The notes under the pieces are model-generated. The model did not search any database and was not told where the DNA came from. It was given only the letters and a program-made list of their open reading frames with translations. Shown one piece after another: positions 5,576 through 12,779 of a stretch of DNA of 13,182 nucleotides. The translations under genes and the position numbers were made by a program. Location of the stretch: assembly GCA_005889285.1 (NCBI GenBank), contig VBFF01000050.1, positions 1 through 13,182 on the forward strand. Direction: 5' to 3'. Position 1 is the first letter of the stretch. Each line of letters opens with the position of its first letter. The DNA comes from Chloroflexota bacterium. GTDB lineage: Bacteria > Chloroflexota > Dormibacteria > CF-121.

Positions 5576-6537
5576 CCTGCCTCCTCCATCCGCAATAGCG
5601 CGTCCAGGTACTGCCCGGGATCGAATCGGTTCAGGTCCTCGAGGCCCTCGCCGATGCCGACCAACTTTACCGGCACGGAAAGCTCAGCTTCGATACTAAG
5701 CACAACGCCTGCTCGAGCGCTGCCGTCCATTTTCGTGACGGCGAGGCCGGTCAAGCCGATCGCCTCCTGGAAGACCTTGACCTGCTGCGCGGAATTCTGC
5801 CCAACGTGCGCGTCGAGCACGGCAAGCACTTCCTGCGGAGACGCTGGATCGAGCCGCTGCAGCACCCGCCGGACTTTCCGCAGCTCCTCCATCAAATCGG
5901 TCCGGGTGTGGAGCCGGCCGGCGGTATCGATGATCACCGGACCAACGCCCCGCGCGCGCGCGGCCTGCACGGCATCGAACGCGACCGCGCCCGGGTCGGA
6001 GCCGGGCTGATGGGCCACCACCTCGACCCCGGCCCGCTCTCCCCAGAGCCGCAGCTGGTCGATGGCTGCGGCGCGAAAGGTGTCGCCGGCTGCCAGCAGC
6101 GGGCGGCGGCCTTCGCGCCGGAGCAGGTAGGCCAGCTTTCCGATCGTCGTCGTCTTGCCCGAGCCATTGACGCCGACCACGAGTACGACGGCCGGGGCGC
6201 CCTCGAGCTTGAGCGCGCGCGGCCGCTTCTCCATTTCTCGGACGAGGTCGGCCTTGAGAAAGCCGAGGGCGTCGGCCGGCGAGCGCAGGTGCGCCCCGGC
6301 CGCCTGCCGCCGCAGATCCTGGACGACCCGCTCCGCGGTGGGCACGCCGGCATCGGCGGCGATCAACGTCGTTTCGAGGTCGTCCCAGAACGCGGCATCC
6401 AGGGCGGGGCGGCCGAAGACCTCCTTGAGGTCAGCGACGTAGCTCTGGCGACCCGCCTCGAGCGTTTTCGAAAAGCGTTTCCAGAATCCCTGGCGCTCGG
6501 CGGGCGCCGTGTCCTCTGGGTTAGGCGGAGCGTTCAC
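5572..6537 (-). CDS. ftsY: Signal recognition particle receptor FtsY
   Basis: FtsY is the membrane-associated GTPase that receives Ffh-ribosome complexes. The 321-residue product has an NG domain: G1 GVNGSGKTTTIGKLA (122-136), the FtsY-specific DTFRAAAIDQL (152-162, which separates it from Ffh), DTAGRLH (204-210), LDAHVGQN (241-248), TKMDG (268-272) and GIGEGLEDLNRFD (294-306). The acidic A domain found in proteobacterial FtsY is absent; only about 15 polar residues precede the N-domain helix GFWKRFSKTLE, so membrane binding likely uses an amphipathic N-terminal helix, as in Gram-positive FtsY. The common GTAKGG motif reads GSARAG. The start is GTG at 6537, overlapping the end of smc by 17 bases. 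Its stop overlaps the next gene as ATGA. Confidence 0.97.
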   Translation of the reverse strand: MNAPPNPEDTAPAERQGFWKRFSKTLEAGRQSYVADLKEVFGRPALDAAFWDDLETTLIAADAGVPTAERVVQDLRRQAAGAHLRSPADALGFLKADLVREMEKRPRALKLEGAPAVVLVVGVNGSGKTTTIGKLAYLLRREGRRPLLAAGDTFRAAAIDQLRLWGERAGVEVVAHQPGSDPGAVAFDAVQAARARGVGPVIIDTAGRLHTRTDLMEELRKVRRVLQRLDPASPQEVLAVLDAHVGQNSAQQVKVFQEAIGLTGLAVTKMDGSARAGVVLSIEAELSVPVKLVGIGEGLEDLNRFDPGQYLDALLRMEEAG

Positions 6538-9500
6538 CGACCGGGACCAAAGCGTCCTGGTGCAGCCGGACCGACACCATGCGCGAGATCCCGTGCTCGC
6601 CGAGGGTCACGCCGTAGAGCACCTCGGCCTGCGCCATCGTGGAGTGGTTGTGGGTGACGATCAGGAACTGCTGGTCCGCCGAAAGCCGCTTCAGCACACG
6701 GTTGAAGCGAACCACGTTGGCGTCGTCGAGCGCCGCATCGACCTCATCGAGCACGTAAAACGGACTCGGGTTGACGGCCTGTAGCGCGAAGAGAAAGGCG
6801 AGCGCCGTCAGTGCGCGCTCGCCGCCAGACAGCAGCGTCAGCGGCTGCAACCGCTTGCCGGGCGTCTGCGCCAGGATCTCCACGCCGTCATCGAGTGGGC
6901 TGCCGTCCTCCTCCTGGGGCTCGACGCGTAGGGTCGCGCGGCCGCCCTCGAAGAGTTCGGCAAAGAATTCCTGGAAGTTGACGGCCACCGACTGGAAGAC
7001 CGTGCGGAAGCGGCCATCGATTTCATCCTCGAGCCGTTGCCGGAGCTCGTTGAGTTGCGCCGACGCGGCTTCCAGATCGCCCAGCTGCGCCGCGAGGCTC
7101 TCGCAGCGGTCGCGTACCTGCGCATATTCTTCCGGTGCGAGCAGGTTGACCGCGCCCATCGCATCGAGGCGCCGCTGCAGGCGCGAGACCTCCCGCTCCG
7201 TCTTTTGCCAGTCGACCTCCTCGATCGTCACGCTGTCATCTTCGATTTCCTGGCCGCCCTCGCGGAGCGCTTGCGTGCAGCGATCGACTTCGGCCTGCGC
7301 CGCCTCGCGGTCGGCACCGGCAGCAGTCCAGGCGTCATCCGCGTGGGCGAGCTCGACGTGCAGCGTGACATTGCGCTGTTCGTCCTCACGGAGCTGGGCC
7401 TCCAAGGCGGTGAGCGTCTCTTCATCGGGAAGGTGGGCGGACTCGAGGGCACCAAGCTCCGCGCGCAGCCCGTCTGAGGTCTCGGTCCATTGCCGGCGTT
7501 CCTCATTGATGAGGGCGGGCTGCACCGCCAGCTCCGCCTCCGCCGCGCGACGCTGAGCGAGATCATCGCCATGTGCTCGCAACACCTGCTGAGCACGCTC
7601 CAGCTGGCGAACCAGGTCATCCGACCGCTGGCGCGCCAGCGCTCCGCGCAGTTCAGCCTCCTGCCGTCGCTGGACCAGATCGCCGAGGCTGGCCGAGCCT
7701 TCCTGGACCCGTGGCTCGAGCGCGGCAAGCTCCTGCTCGGCAGCGAGCTCGGCATCGGCGAGCGCGCGCTGGCGGTCCAGCGTTTCAACCTGGAGCTGCT
7801 CGGCCTGGGCAAGCAGTCCCCCGATCCGGATCAGTTGCTGGCGCAGCTGCACTTCGTGCGGCGCCTCACGCTGGACGGCTTCGGTCGCCGCCGCCAGCGC
7901 CCCCGCGGCCTGCGCTGCCGCCGTCCGCGCCACGTCGACCCGGGTGAGAATGGCGCGCCGCTCGGCCACGACGTCGGCTCGCGCGATGGCGAGGCGCTCC
8001 ACCTCCTCGGCAGCCGCCAGCGCGGCCTGACGCTCGCGGTCGAGTGCGTCTTCCGCGTCCCGGATCCTGGCCTGGACCTCCAGCACCGGATCCGCGGCCT
8101 TCCCGCCGCGGTAGGAGACGGCCGTGATGATCTCACCGGCAGGGGTGACCGCCCGCAGTTCCCGATGCTTCTCCACGATGCGGGCCGCTTCCGTCCGGTC
8201 CGACACGAGCACGACCCCGTGGAGCAGGTGGGCAACGAGCCGCCGCACGTGATCGGGCGCCTGCACCAGGTCGGTGACGGACAGCAGCCCATCCGGCACT
8301 GGCGACGGCGGTCGGTCCCAGGGCGCATAGAGCAGCGTCTCGCGCGCATCCTCAGCAGCTGACACCGCCGCCGCGGCACTCGCGATCCCATCGCGGCTGG
8401 TCGCCACCCACCCATGCAGCCATCCCTCGAGCGCGGCCTCAACGGCGGCGCGATGGATGGGTTCGACGTCGATCAGCTCGAGCAGGCGTTCCCAGTTGCG
8501 ATCAATGCGCAGCGGCCCGCGACGCTGCGCGCCGTCCAGCAGCGTCCGCAGCGCGACCAGTTCTGCCTCGAGGGCGCGCAGAGCCGCCTCGTGCTCCACG
8601 ATCCCCTTGCGTGCGGCTTCGAGGGAAGCTTCGGCATCAGCGAGGCGCTCCTCGAGCATACCCGCCGCCTCGCTGACGGCCTGGAGCTCAGCATTGGCCG
8701 CCTCGGCGGTGCGGGTCCGCCGATCGAACTCGTCGCTCAGGGCGCCGTGGCGCAACGACCAGGCCTCCAGTTGCGAGCGGGCCTGCTGCTGCTGCTCGGT
8801 CAGAAATTGACGGCGGCCCTCCAGTTGGCGAAGCTCGCCCTCGATCGATGCGGTTTCTCGCTCTCCCTCGTGGCGTTGCTGTTGGCGAGCGAGGCGGTCT
8901 GCCTCGAGCGTAGCCTGCCGCTCGCGCGCGCCACGCTCGGCATCCGCGGCGGCCTCGAGCACGTCATTGGCCGTCTCCAGTTCCGCGCGGGCGCTCTCGG
9001 CCGCACGAGCGAGCTCATCGACGACGCGGCCGCCCGCTTGCTCCGAGGCGTTGAGTCGTTGGAGTTCGCTCTGCAACGCTTCGAGCGCCTGAACGGCAGC
9101 GGCGTTGCGCTCCTGGGCGATGCGCGCCTGGTGCTGGCTCTCGGCAAGGCGCAGCCGCACGTCCGCGACGGCCTCCTGGTGACGCCAGCGGGCCTCGCGC
9201 GCAGCGAGTAGTGCGGAGCGGTGCTCCGCGTAGAGCGGTTCGAACTCGGCGACGGTCTGCGTCGCCGCGCTGCGCTTGTGGTCGGCCGCCTGCTGCCGGG
9301 CCACGGCTTTGCGCAACTGGACCATCGCCTTGCGCCAGCTGTCCTTTGCCAGGCTGCCCTGCAACGTCCTCAAGCCGTCCGCAACCTTCCTGTACTCCTC
9401 GGCCGAGGCCGCCTGCAGGCGGAGCTCCTCAGCGCGGGGACTGAGCTCGTTGAGAATGTCGCGCGCCCGTCGCATGTCGCGATCCGCTTCCGCCAGGCGG

Positions 9501-10036
9501 TTGATGGCCTCCTGCCGCTGGTCGCGGAGCCGCCGCACGCCGGCGGCCTCCTCGATCAGCTCGCGGCGGAGCGCCGGCGCCGCCTGGATGACGAAGTCGA
9601 TATCGTTCTGCGCCGTCACGGCATAGCCGTCCTGGCGCAAGCCGGTGCTGGCCAGCAGCGCATCGATGTCCTTCAATCGGGCGCGCGCCCCGTTGATCAG
9701 ATACTCACTCTCACCCGAGCGATAGAGGCGGCGGGCGACCTCGATTTCATTGAACTCGACGTTGAGGCGCTGGTCGGCGTTGTCGATCGTCAGCATCACT
9801 TCGGCCATGCCGACGGCCGATTTGCCGGGACCGCCGGAGTAGATAACGTCCTCCATTCGCTGGCCACGCAGGCCACGCGCATTCCGCTCGCCGAGTGCCC
9901 AACGGATGGCGTCGACGAGATTCGACTTACCGCTGCCATTGGGGCCGACGATGGCCGTGATGCCACGGCTGAAGGGCAGCTCCGTGCGGCGCGCAAAGGT
10001 CTTGAACCCCTGCAGCTGCAGCGACTTCAGGTACAA
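6521..10036 (-). CDS. smc: Chromosome segregation protein SMC
   Basis: The 1171-residue ATPase is the core of the bacterial condensin that loads at parS-ParB and aligns chromosome arms. The head has Walker A GPNGSGKSN (31-39), LRGQRMEDVIYSG with the arginine finger, the C-terminal signature LSGGERALTALAFLFA (1069-1084), Walker B FYVLDEVDAALDD and a THNHSTM switch. Two coiled-coil arms, rich in Ala, Glu, Arg and Gln with heptad character, run roughly 170-500 and 655-1000. The hinge lies at about 510-645. The start is TTG at 10036: homologues begin at this MYLKSLQLQGFKTF segment, and the frame has no other start before a stop upstream. No Shine-Dalgarno is obvious. Two deviations stand out: the Q-loop reads TAQN where B. 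subtilis has ISQG, and the first hinge glycine pair is Ala-Val. ScpA and ScpB are not in the window. Confidence 0.97.
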   Translation of the reverse strand: MYLKSLQLQGFKTFARRTELPFSRGITAIVGPNGSGKSNLVDAIRWALGERNARGLRGQRMEDVIYSGGPGKSAVGMAEVMLTIDNADQRLNVEFNEIEVARRLYRSGESEYLINGARARLKDIDALLASTGLRQDGYAVTAQNDIDFVIQAAPALRRELIEEAAGVRRLRDQRQEAINRLAEADRDMRRARDILNELSPRAEELRLQAASAEEYRKVADGLRTLQGSLAKDSWRKAMVQLRKAVARQQAADHKRSAATQTVAEFEPLYAEHRSALLAAREARWRHQEAVADVRLRLAESQHQARIAQERNAAAVQALEALQSELQRLNASEQAGGRVVDELARAAESARAELETANDVLEAAADAERGARERQATLEADRLARQQQRHEGERETASIEGELRQLEGRRQFLTEQQQQARSQLEAWSLRHGALSDEFDRRTRTAEAANAELQAVSEAAGMLEERLADAEASLEAARKGIVEHEAALRALEAELVALRTLLDGAQRRGPLRIDRNWERLLELIDVEPIHRAAVEAALEGWLHGWVATSRDGIASAAAAVSAAEDARETLLYAPWDRPPSPVPDGLLSVTDLVQAPDHVRRLVAHLLHGVVLVSDRTEAARIVEKHRELRAVTPAGEIITAVSYRGGKAADPVLEVQARIRDAEDALDRERQAALAAAEEVERLAIARADVVAERRAILTRVDVARTAAAQAAGALAAATEAVQREAPHEVQLRQQLIRIGGLLAQAEQLQVETLDRQRALADAELAAEQELAALEPRVQEGSASLGDLVQRRQEAELRGALARQRSDDLVRQLERAQQVLRAHGDDLAQRRAAEAELAVQPALINEERRQWTETSDGLRAELGALESAHLPDEETLTALEAQLREDEQRNVTLHVELAHADDAWTAAGADREAAQAEVDRCTQALREGGQEIEDDSVTIEEVDWQKTEREVSRLQRRLDAMGAVNLLAPEEYAQVRDRCESLAAQLGDLEAASAQLNELRQRLEDEIDGRFRTVFQSVAVNFQEFFAELFEGGRATLRVEPQEEDGSPLDDGVEILAQTPGKRLQPLTLLSGGERALTALAFLFALQAVNPSPFYVLDEVDAALDDANVVRFNRVLKRLSADQQFLIVTHNHSTMAQAEVLYGVTLGEHGISRMVSVRLHQDALVPVGERSA

Positions 10037-10110
10037 GGCTAGGCGGTAATAGGCATGGCTGGGCTGTCGCGCCCATCAGAAACGTATGCATGGACCACGG
10101 CGCGGGTCAC

Positions 10111-10130
10111 GACGTGTATTAGAGCACGTC
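10111..10130. repeat. 6-bp inverted repeat upstream of smc
   Basis: GACGTG (10111-10116) and CACGTC (10125-10130) are exact reverse complements around the AT-rich 8-base spacer TATTAGAG. The symmetry suits a protein-binding operator about 80-95 bases upstream of smc; the spacer contains a TAATAC -10-like sequence on the minus strand. Arms of 6 bp can arise by chance, so the call is tentative. Confidence 0.35.
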
Positions 10131-10131
10131 C

Positions 10132-10150
10132 CCGTTGCCTGTGGCAACGG
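10132..10150 (-). terminator. Candidate hairpin terminator after modC
   Basis: CCGTTGCC and GGCAACGG form a perfect 8-bp GC-rich stem around a 3-base loop. The hairpin begins 4 bases past the modC stop codon, the expected position for a terminator of the mod operon. It lacks a following T-run on either strand, so it is not a canonical intrinsic terminator; it may act as a pause or 3'-end stabiliser, or work with Rho. Confidence 0.5.
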
Positions 10151-10154
10151 CTTC

Positions 10155-11207
10155 CTACGCGGGGTAGACACTGACCTCGGTTGCTTTGACGGCGACCCAC
10201 ACCTGATCGCCGCGGTCGAGCCCGAGTTCGCGCACCGCCGCCGGTGTCACCTCGGCGACGATCGACGGTATGCCTGAGAGCCGTACGCGGACGCGGTCGC
10301 CCCCGAGGTCGAGGTCGACGGCTCGCCCTTCCCAGACATTCCGGGGCGTGCCGTCGGGGCGCGTCCGGTAGAGGGCAACGGTGCGCGGATGCACGACGGC
10401 GAACACGTCGCCGTCGGCGGCGCCGGCCGCCGTTAGCGATCCACCGTCGGCGAGCGTGATCACGTTCTGGCTGGCTCGTCCGCGAAAGAGGTTGACGCCG
10501 ACCAGGTCCGCGACATAACGCGAACGCGGACGCTGCGTCACGTCCGCGGGCGTTCCCGATTGCAGCACGCGTCCCTGCTCGACCACGACCAGGCGGTCCG
10601 CCATCGCCATGGCTTCGACCGGATCGTGGGTCACCAGAAGGCGCACGCCCCGAAATGACTCGAGGTGGCGACGAAGGTCGCGGCGGAACTCAATGCGGGT
10701 GCTCGCATCCAATGCGGCCATCGGTTCGTCGAGCAACAGCAGTGCGGGGTTCAAGGCGAGCACGCGTGCCAGCGCGACGCGCTGCGCCTGCCCACCCGAC
10801 AGCGACGCGGGCTTCCGGTCCCCTTCCCCCGACAAGCCAACCCGTTCCAGCCAGCGATCGGCCTCGCCCAGGGCGATCGCGCGCGCCATACCACGCGCTC
10901 GCAAGCCAAAGGCGACGTTCTCGCGGACGGACAGATGCGGAAACAGCAGATACTCCTGGAAGACGAGACCGATCGGCCGTCGCTCGGAGGGCACGCGGAT
11001 CCCGGCCGCTGGGTCTTCCAACACGACCCCGTCCAATATGACGCGCCCGGTCCGCAACGGCAGGAGACCGGCGAGCGCTCGCAGTAGTGAGGTCTTGCCC
11101 GCCCCGTTCGGACCCAGCACGGCGACCAATTCTCCGGCGGCAACCGCCAACTCCACGTCGATCTCAAAGGCAGCAACGCCGGCGCCGACTCGCGCCTCGA
11201 GCGTCAC
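10155..11207 (-). CDS. modC: Molybdate ABC transporter ATP-binding protein ModC
   Basis: This ATPase powers uptake of molybdate (possibly tungstate) through ModB. The 350-residue product has Walker A GPNGAGKT (32-39), Q-loop Gln84 in LVFQEYLLFPHL, signature LSGGQ (136-140), Walker B LLLLDEP (156-162) and H-loop LLVTHD (190-195). The C-terminal regulatory part ends in a TOBE/Mop-type oxyanion-binding module (about 290-350) with VWVAVKATEVSVYP, which distinguishes ModC from generic ABC ATPases. The chosen start is GTG at 11207, overlapping the modB stop as GTGA. The frame stays open further upstream inside modB, but that stretch has no ABC similarity and is a shadow. It is the last gene of the operon. 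Confidence 0.94.
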   Translation of the reverse strand: MTLEARVGAGVAAFEIDVELAVAAGELVAVLGPNGAGKTSLLRALAGLLPLRTGRVILDGVVLEDPAAGIRVPSERRPIGLVFQEYLLFPHLSVRENVAFGLRARGMARAIALGEADRWLERVGLSGEGDRKPASLSGGQAQRVALARVLALNPALLLLDEPMAALDASTRIEFRRDLRRHLESFRGVRLLVTHDPVEAMAMADRLVVVEQGRVLQSGTPADVTQRPRSRYVADLVGVNLFRGRASQNVITLADGGSLTAAGAADGDVFAVVHPRTVALYRTRPDGTPRNVWEGRAVDLDLGGDRVRVRLSGIPSIVAEVTPAAVRELGLDRGDQVWVAVKATEVSVYPA

Positions 11208-12016
11208 GACGCACCCAGCCAGCGATCGCGAAGTCCGATCAGCACGGCGAGCGAGACCCCAAGCAGGACGAGACTGAGGACGATGGCCGCGTCCGGGTTG
11301 CTCTCCAACGCCAGGTAGACGGCCAGCGGCATCGTCTGCGTCCGGCCTGGGAAATTCCCGGCAAACGTGATGGTCGCGCCGAACTCGCCTAGCGCCCGCG
11401 CCCAGCACAGCACCGCTCCGGCGATGAGGGACGGTCGCACGAGCGGGAGGGTCACCCTCCAGAGCACCGTCCACCGGCTGGCCCCCAACGTCCGGGCGGC
11501 GTCCTCGAACCGCGTGTCCATGGAGCGGAGCCCGGCCTCGACGGTGATCACCAGAAACGGCATCGCGACGAACGTCTCCGCGATGATGGCGCCGGCCGTT
11601 GTGAAAGGTAGGTGGACCCCGAAGGTCGTCGCCAGCCACCCACCGACAAGGCCTCGGCGGCCGAAGGCGAGCAGCAGCGCGACGCCACCGACCACCGGGG
11701 GAAGCACCATGGGCAACACTGTGAGGGCGCGCAACACCGACCGCCCCGGGAAGGTGAGTCGCGCAAAGGTCCAGGCCAGTGGCACGCCGAGGGTGAGCGC
11801 GATCGCGGTCGCGGAAAGGGATGCCAGCAACGACAAGCGCAAAGCCGCGAGCACCTCAGCTGAGCCCAATTGCTGCCAGGCCGACGCCCAGGGCGTGCGG
11901 AGCAGCAAGCCGAGCAGCGGGATGATGAAAAATGCGGCACCTGCACTGGCCAGGATGACGATCGGAAGGGGTGCCGAGGGTCGCAGCCTGCGACGACTAC
12001 GGGTTGGTAAAGCCAT
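11204..12016 (-). CDS. modB: Molybdate ABC transporter permease ModB
   Basis: This inner-membrane permease forms the molybdate channel as a dimer. The 270-residue product has five or six hydrophobic segments: about 17-39, 58-82 (leading to GVPLAWTFARL), 96-119 (LPMVLPPVVGGVALLLAFG, typical of ModB), 140-160, 196-215 and 244-260. The cytoplasmic EAA loop that docks on the ATPase is EDAARTLGASRWTVLWRVTLP (171-191, written here in parts: EDAARTLGAS, RVTLPLVRPSLIAG). ATG 12016 is chosen because the earlier residues of the open frame are Arg/Ser-rich, non-family sequence inside modA. It overlaps the 3' end of modA by 20 bases and abuts modC through a GTGA junction. Confidence 0.94.
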   Translation of the reverse strand: MALPTRSRRRLRPSAPLPIVILASAGAAFFIIPLLGLLLRTPWASAWQQLGSAEVLAALRLSLLASLSATAIALTLGVPLAWTFARLTFPGRSVLRALTVLPMVLPPVVGGVALLLAFGRRGLVGGWLATTFGVHLPFTTAGAIIAETFVAMPFLVITVEAGLRSMDTRFEDAARTLGASRWTVLWRVTLPLVRPSLIAGAVLCWARALGEFGATITFAGNFPGRTQTMPLAVYLALESNPDAAIVLSLVLLGVSLAVLIGLRDRWLGAS

Positions 12017-12770
12017 AGCGGGCAAGGGTCTCCCGGCCACCGGTGTGGACGTAACTGATGAACGCCCTGGCCAACGCCCTGTTCTGCGAATCCTTGAGGA
12101 TGACAATTGGATACTCCGCCACCACGTTGAGCGCTGGTGCAATGGCGACGCCCTCAACCGACTGGCCGGCGGCTTTCACGTCCGTGACGTAAACGATGCC
12201 GGCGTCCGCCTCGCCGAGCGCCACCTTGCTCAGGACGGACTTCACATCCGCCTCCTGGCTGGCGGGCTTCACGCTCACCCCGGCTTTCTGCAATGCCTGG
12301 GCTGCGTAGTGCCCGCATGGAACCGCCGGCGCGCAGAGCACGATCACCAGCCCTGAGCGAGCCAGGTCGGCAAGCGAGGCGATGTGTTTCGGATTCCCCT
12401 TCGCCACCACGATCTCGAGATCGTTGCGCGCGAACACCATCGGTGATTCCGCCGTGAGCCCGGCCTGTACGAGCTTTTGCATGTTCGGCTGGTCCGCGGA
12501 AGCGAAGACGTCGCCGAGCGCGCCCTCTTGAATCTGTGCGGCTAGCGACGATGACCCCGCAAAGCTGAACCTCACCATCGTGCCTGGATGGCTCTTTTCG
12601 AAATCGGCACCAATCGTGGTGAACGCGGCATTCAACGACGACGCGGCAAATACGGTGATCGCCCCACTGGGCCCGGACGGACTGGCGCTTCCCGATCCCG
12701 ATGGGCCACATGCGCTGGCGAGGCCGACGATACCGGCGAGGAGCAGTGCGGTAACGACTCGCGCGCGCAT
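11997..12770 (-). CDS. modA: Molybdate-binding lipoprotein ModA
   Basis: ModA captures molybdate (or tungstate) outside the membrane and delivers it to ModBC. The 257-residue product begins with a lipoprotein signal peptide: MRAR, a hydrophobic core, then LASAC with lipidated Cys21. A Ser/Gly/Pro-rich linker follows, suited to a Gram-positive-type envelope. Oxyanion-binding landmarks are ITVFAASSLNAAF (38-50), FSFAGSSSLAAQI (68-80), GALGDVFASAD (83-93), the DLEIVVAKGNP segment (117-127) and DVKSVLSKVALGEADAGIVYVTDV (about 175-198, given here as VALGEADAGIVYVTDV). ATG 12770 is chosen over GTG 12776 because the GTG is part of a GAGGTG ribosome-binding site; the ATG follows GAGG by 5 bases. It starts 7 bases after the regulator gene ends. 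Confidence 0.95.
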   Translation of the reverse strand: MRARVVTALLLAGIVGLASACGPSGSGSASPSGPSGAITVFAASSLNAAFTTIGADFEKSHPGTMVRFSFAGSSSLAAQIQEGALGDVFASADQPNMQKLVQAGLTAESPMVFARNDLEIVVAKGNPKHIASLADLARSGLVIVLCAPAVPCGHYAAQALQKAGVSVKPASQEADVKSVLSKVALGEADAGIVYVTDVKAAGQSVEGVAIAPALNVVAEYPIVILKDSQNRALARAFISYVHTGGRETLARYGFTNP

Positions 12771-12773
12771 TGG

Positions 12774-12779
12774 CACCTC
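12774..12779 (-). promoter_or_regulatory. Ribosome-binding site that sets the modA start
   Basis: The minus strand reads GAGGTG overlapping the TGA stop of the upstream regulator gene, followed by CCA and the ATG of modA. It argues against the in-frame GTG six bases earlier as the start. Confidence 0.7.

Larger units (their letters stand above)
10037..10154. other. Intergenic region between modC and smc
   Basis: This is the only sizeable non-coding gap in the window. It should hold both the end of the mod transcript and the promoter for smc and the genes downstream. Two tandem inverted repeats lie in its right half. On the minus strand TAATAC (10121-10116) and TATTAC (about 10051-10046) are -10-like hexamers; neither has a good TTGACA-like partner at 16-18 bases, so I do not call a promoter. 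No ribosome-binding site precedes the TTG of smc, which would fit a short-leader or leaderless message starting near TATTAC. Confidence 0.5.

Noticed and set aside
11208..11639. N-terminal extension of modC inside modB
   Set aside because: The extra stretch is Arg/Gly/Pro-rich shadow sequence. The ABC domain and the GTGA junction fix the start at 11207.
12017..12157. N-terminal extension of modB inside modA
   Set aside because: The 47 extra residues are Arg/Ser-rich, without membrane character or similarity to ModB, and lie over the firm modA frame.
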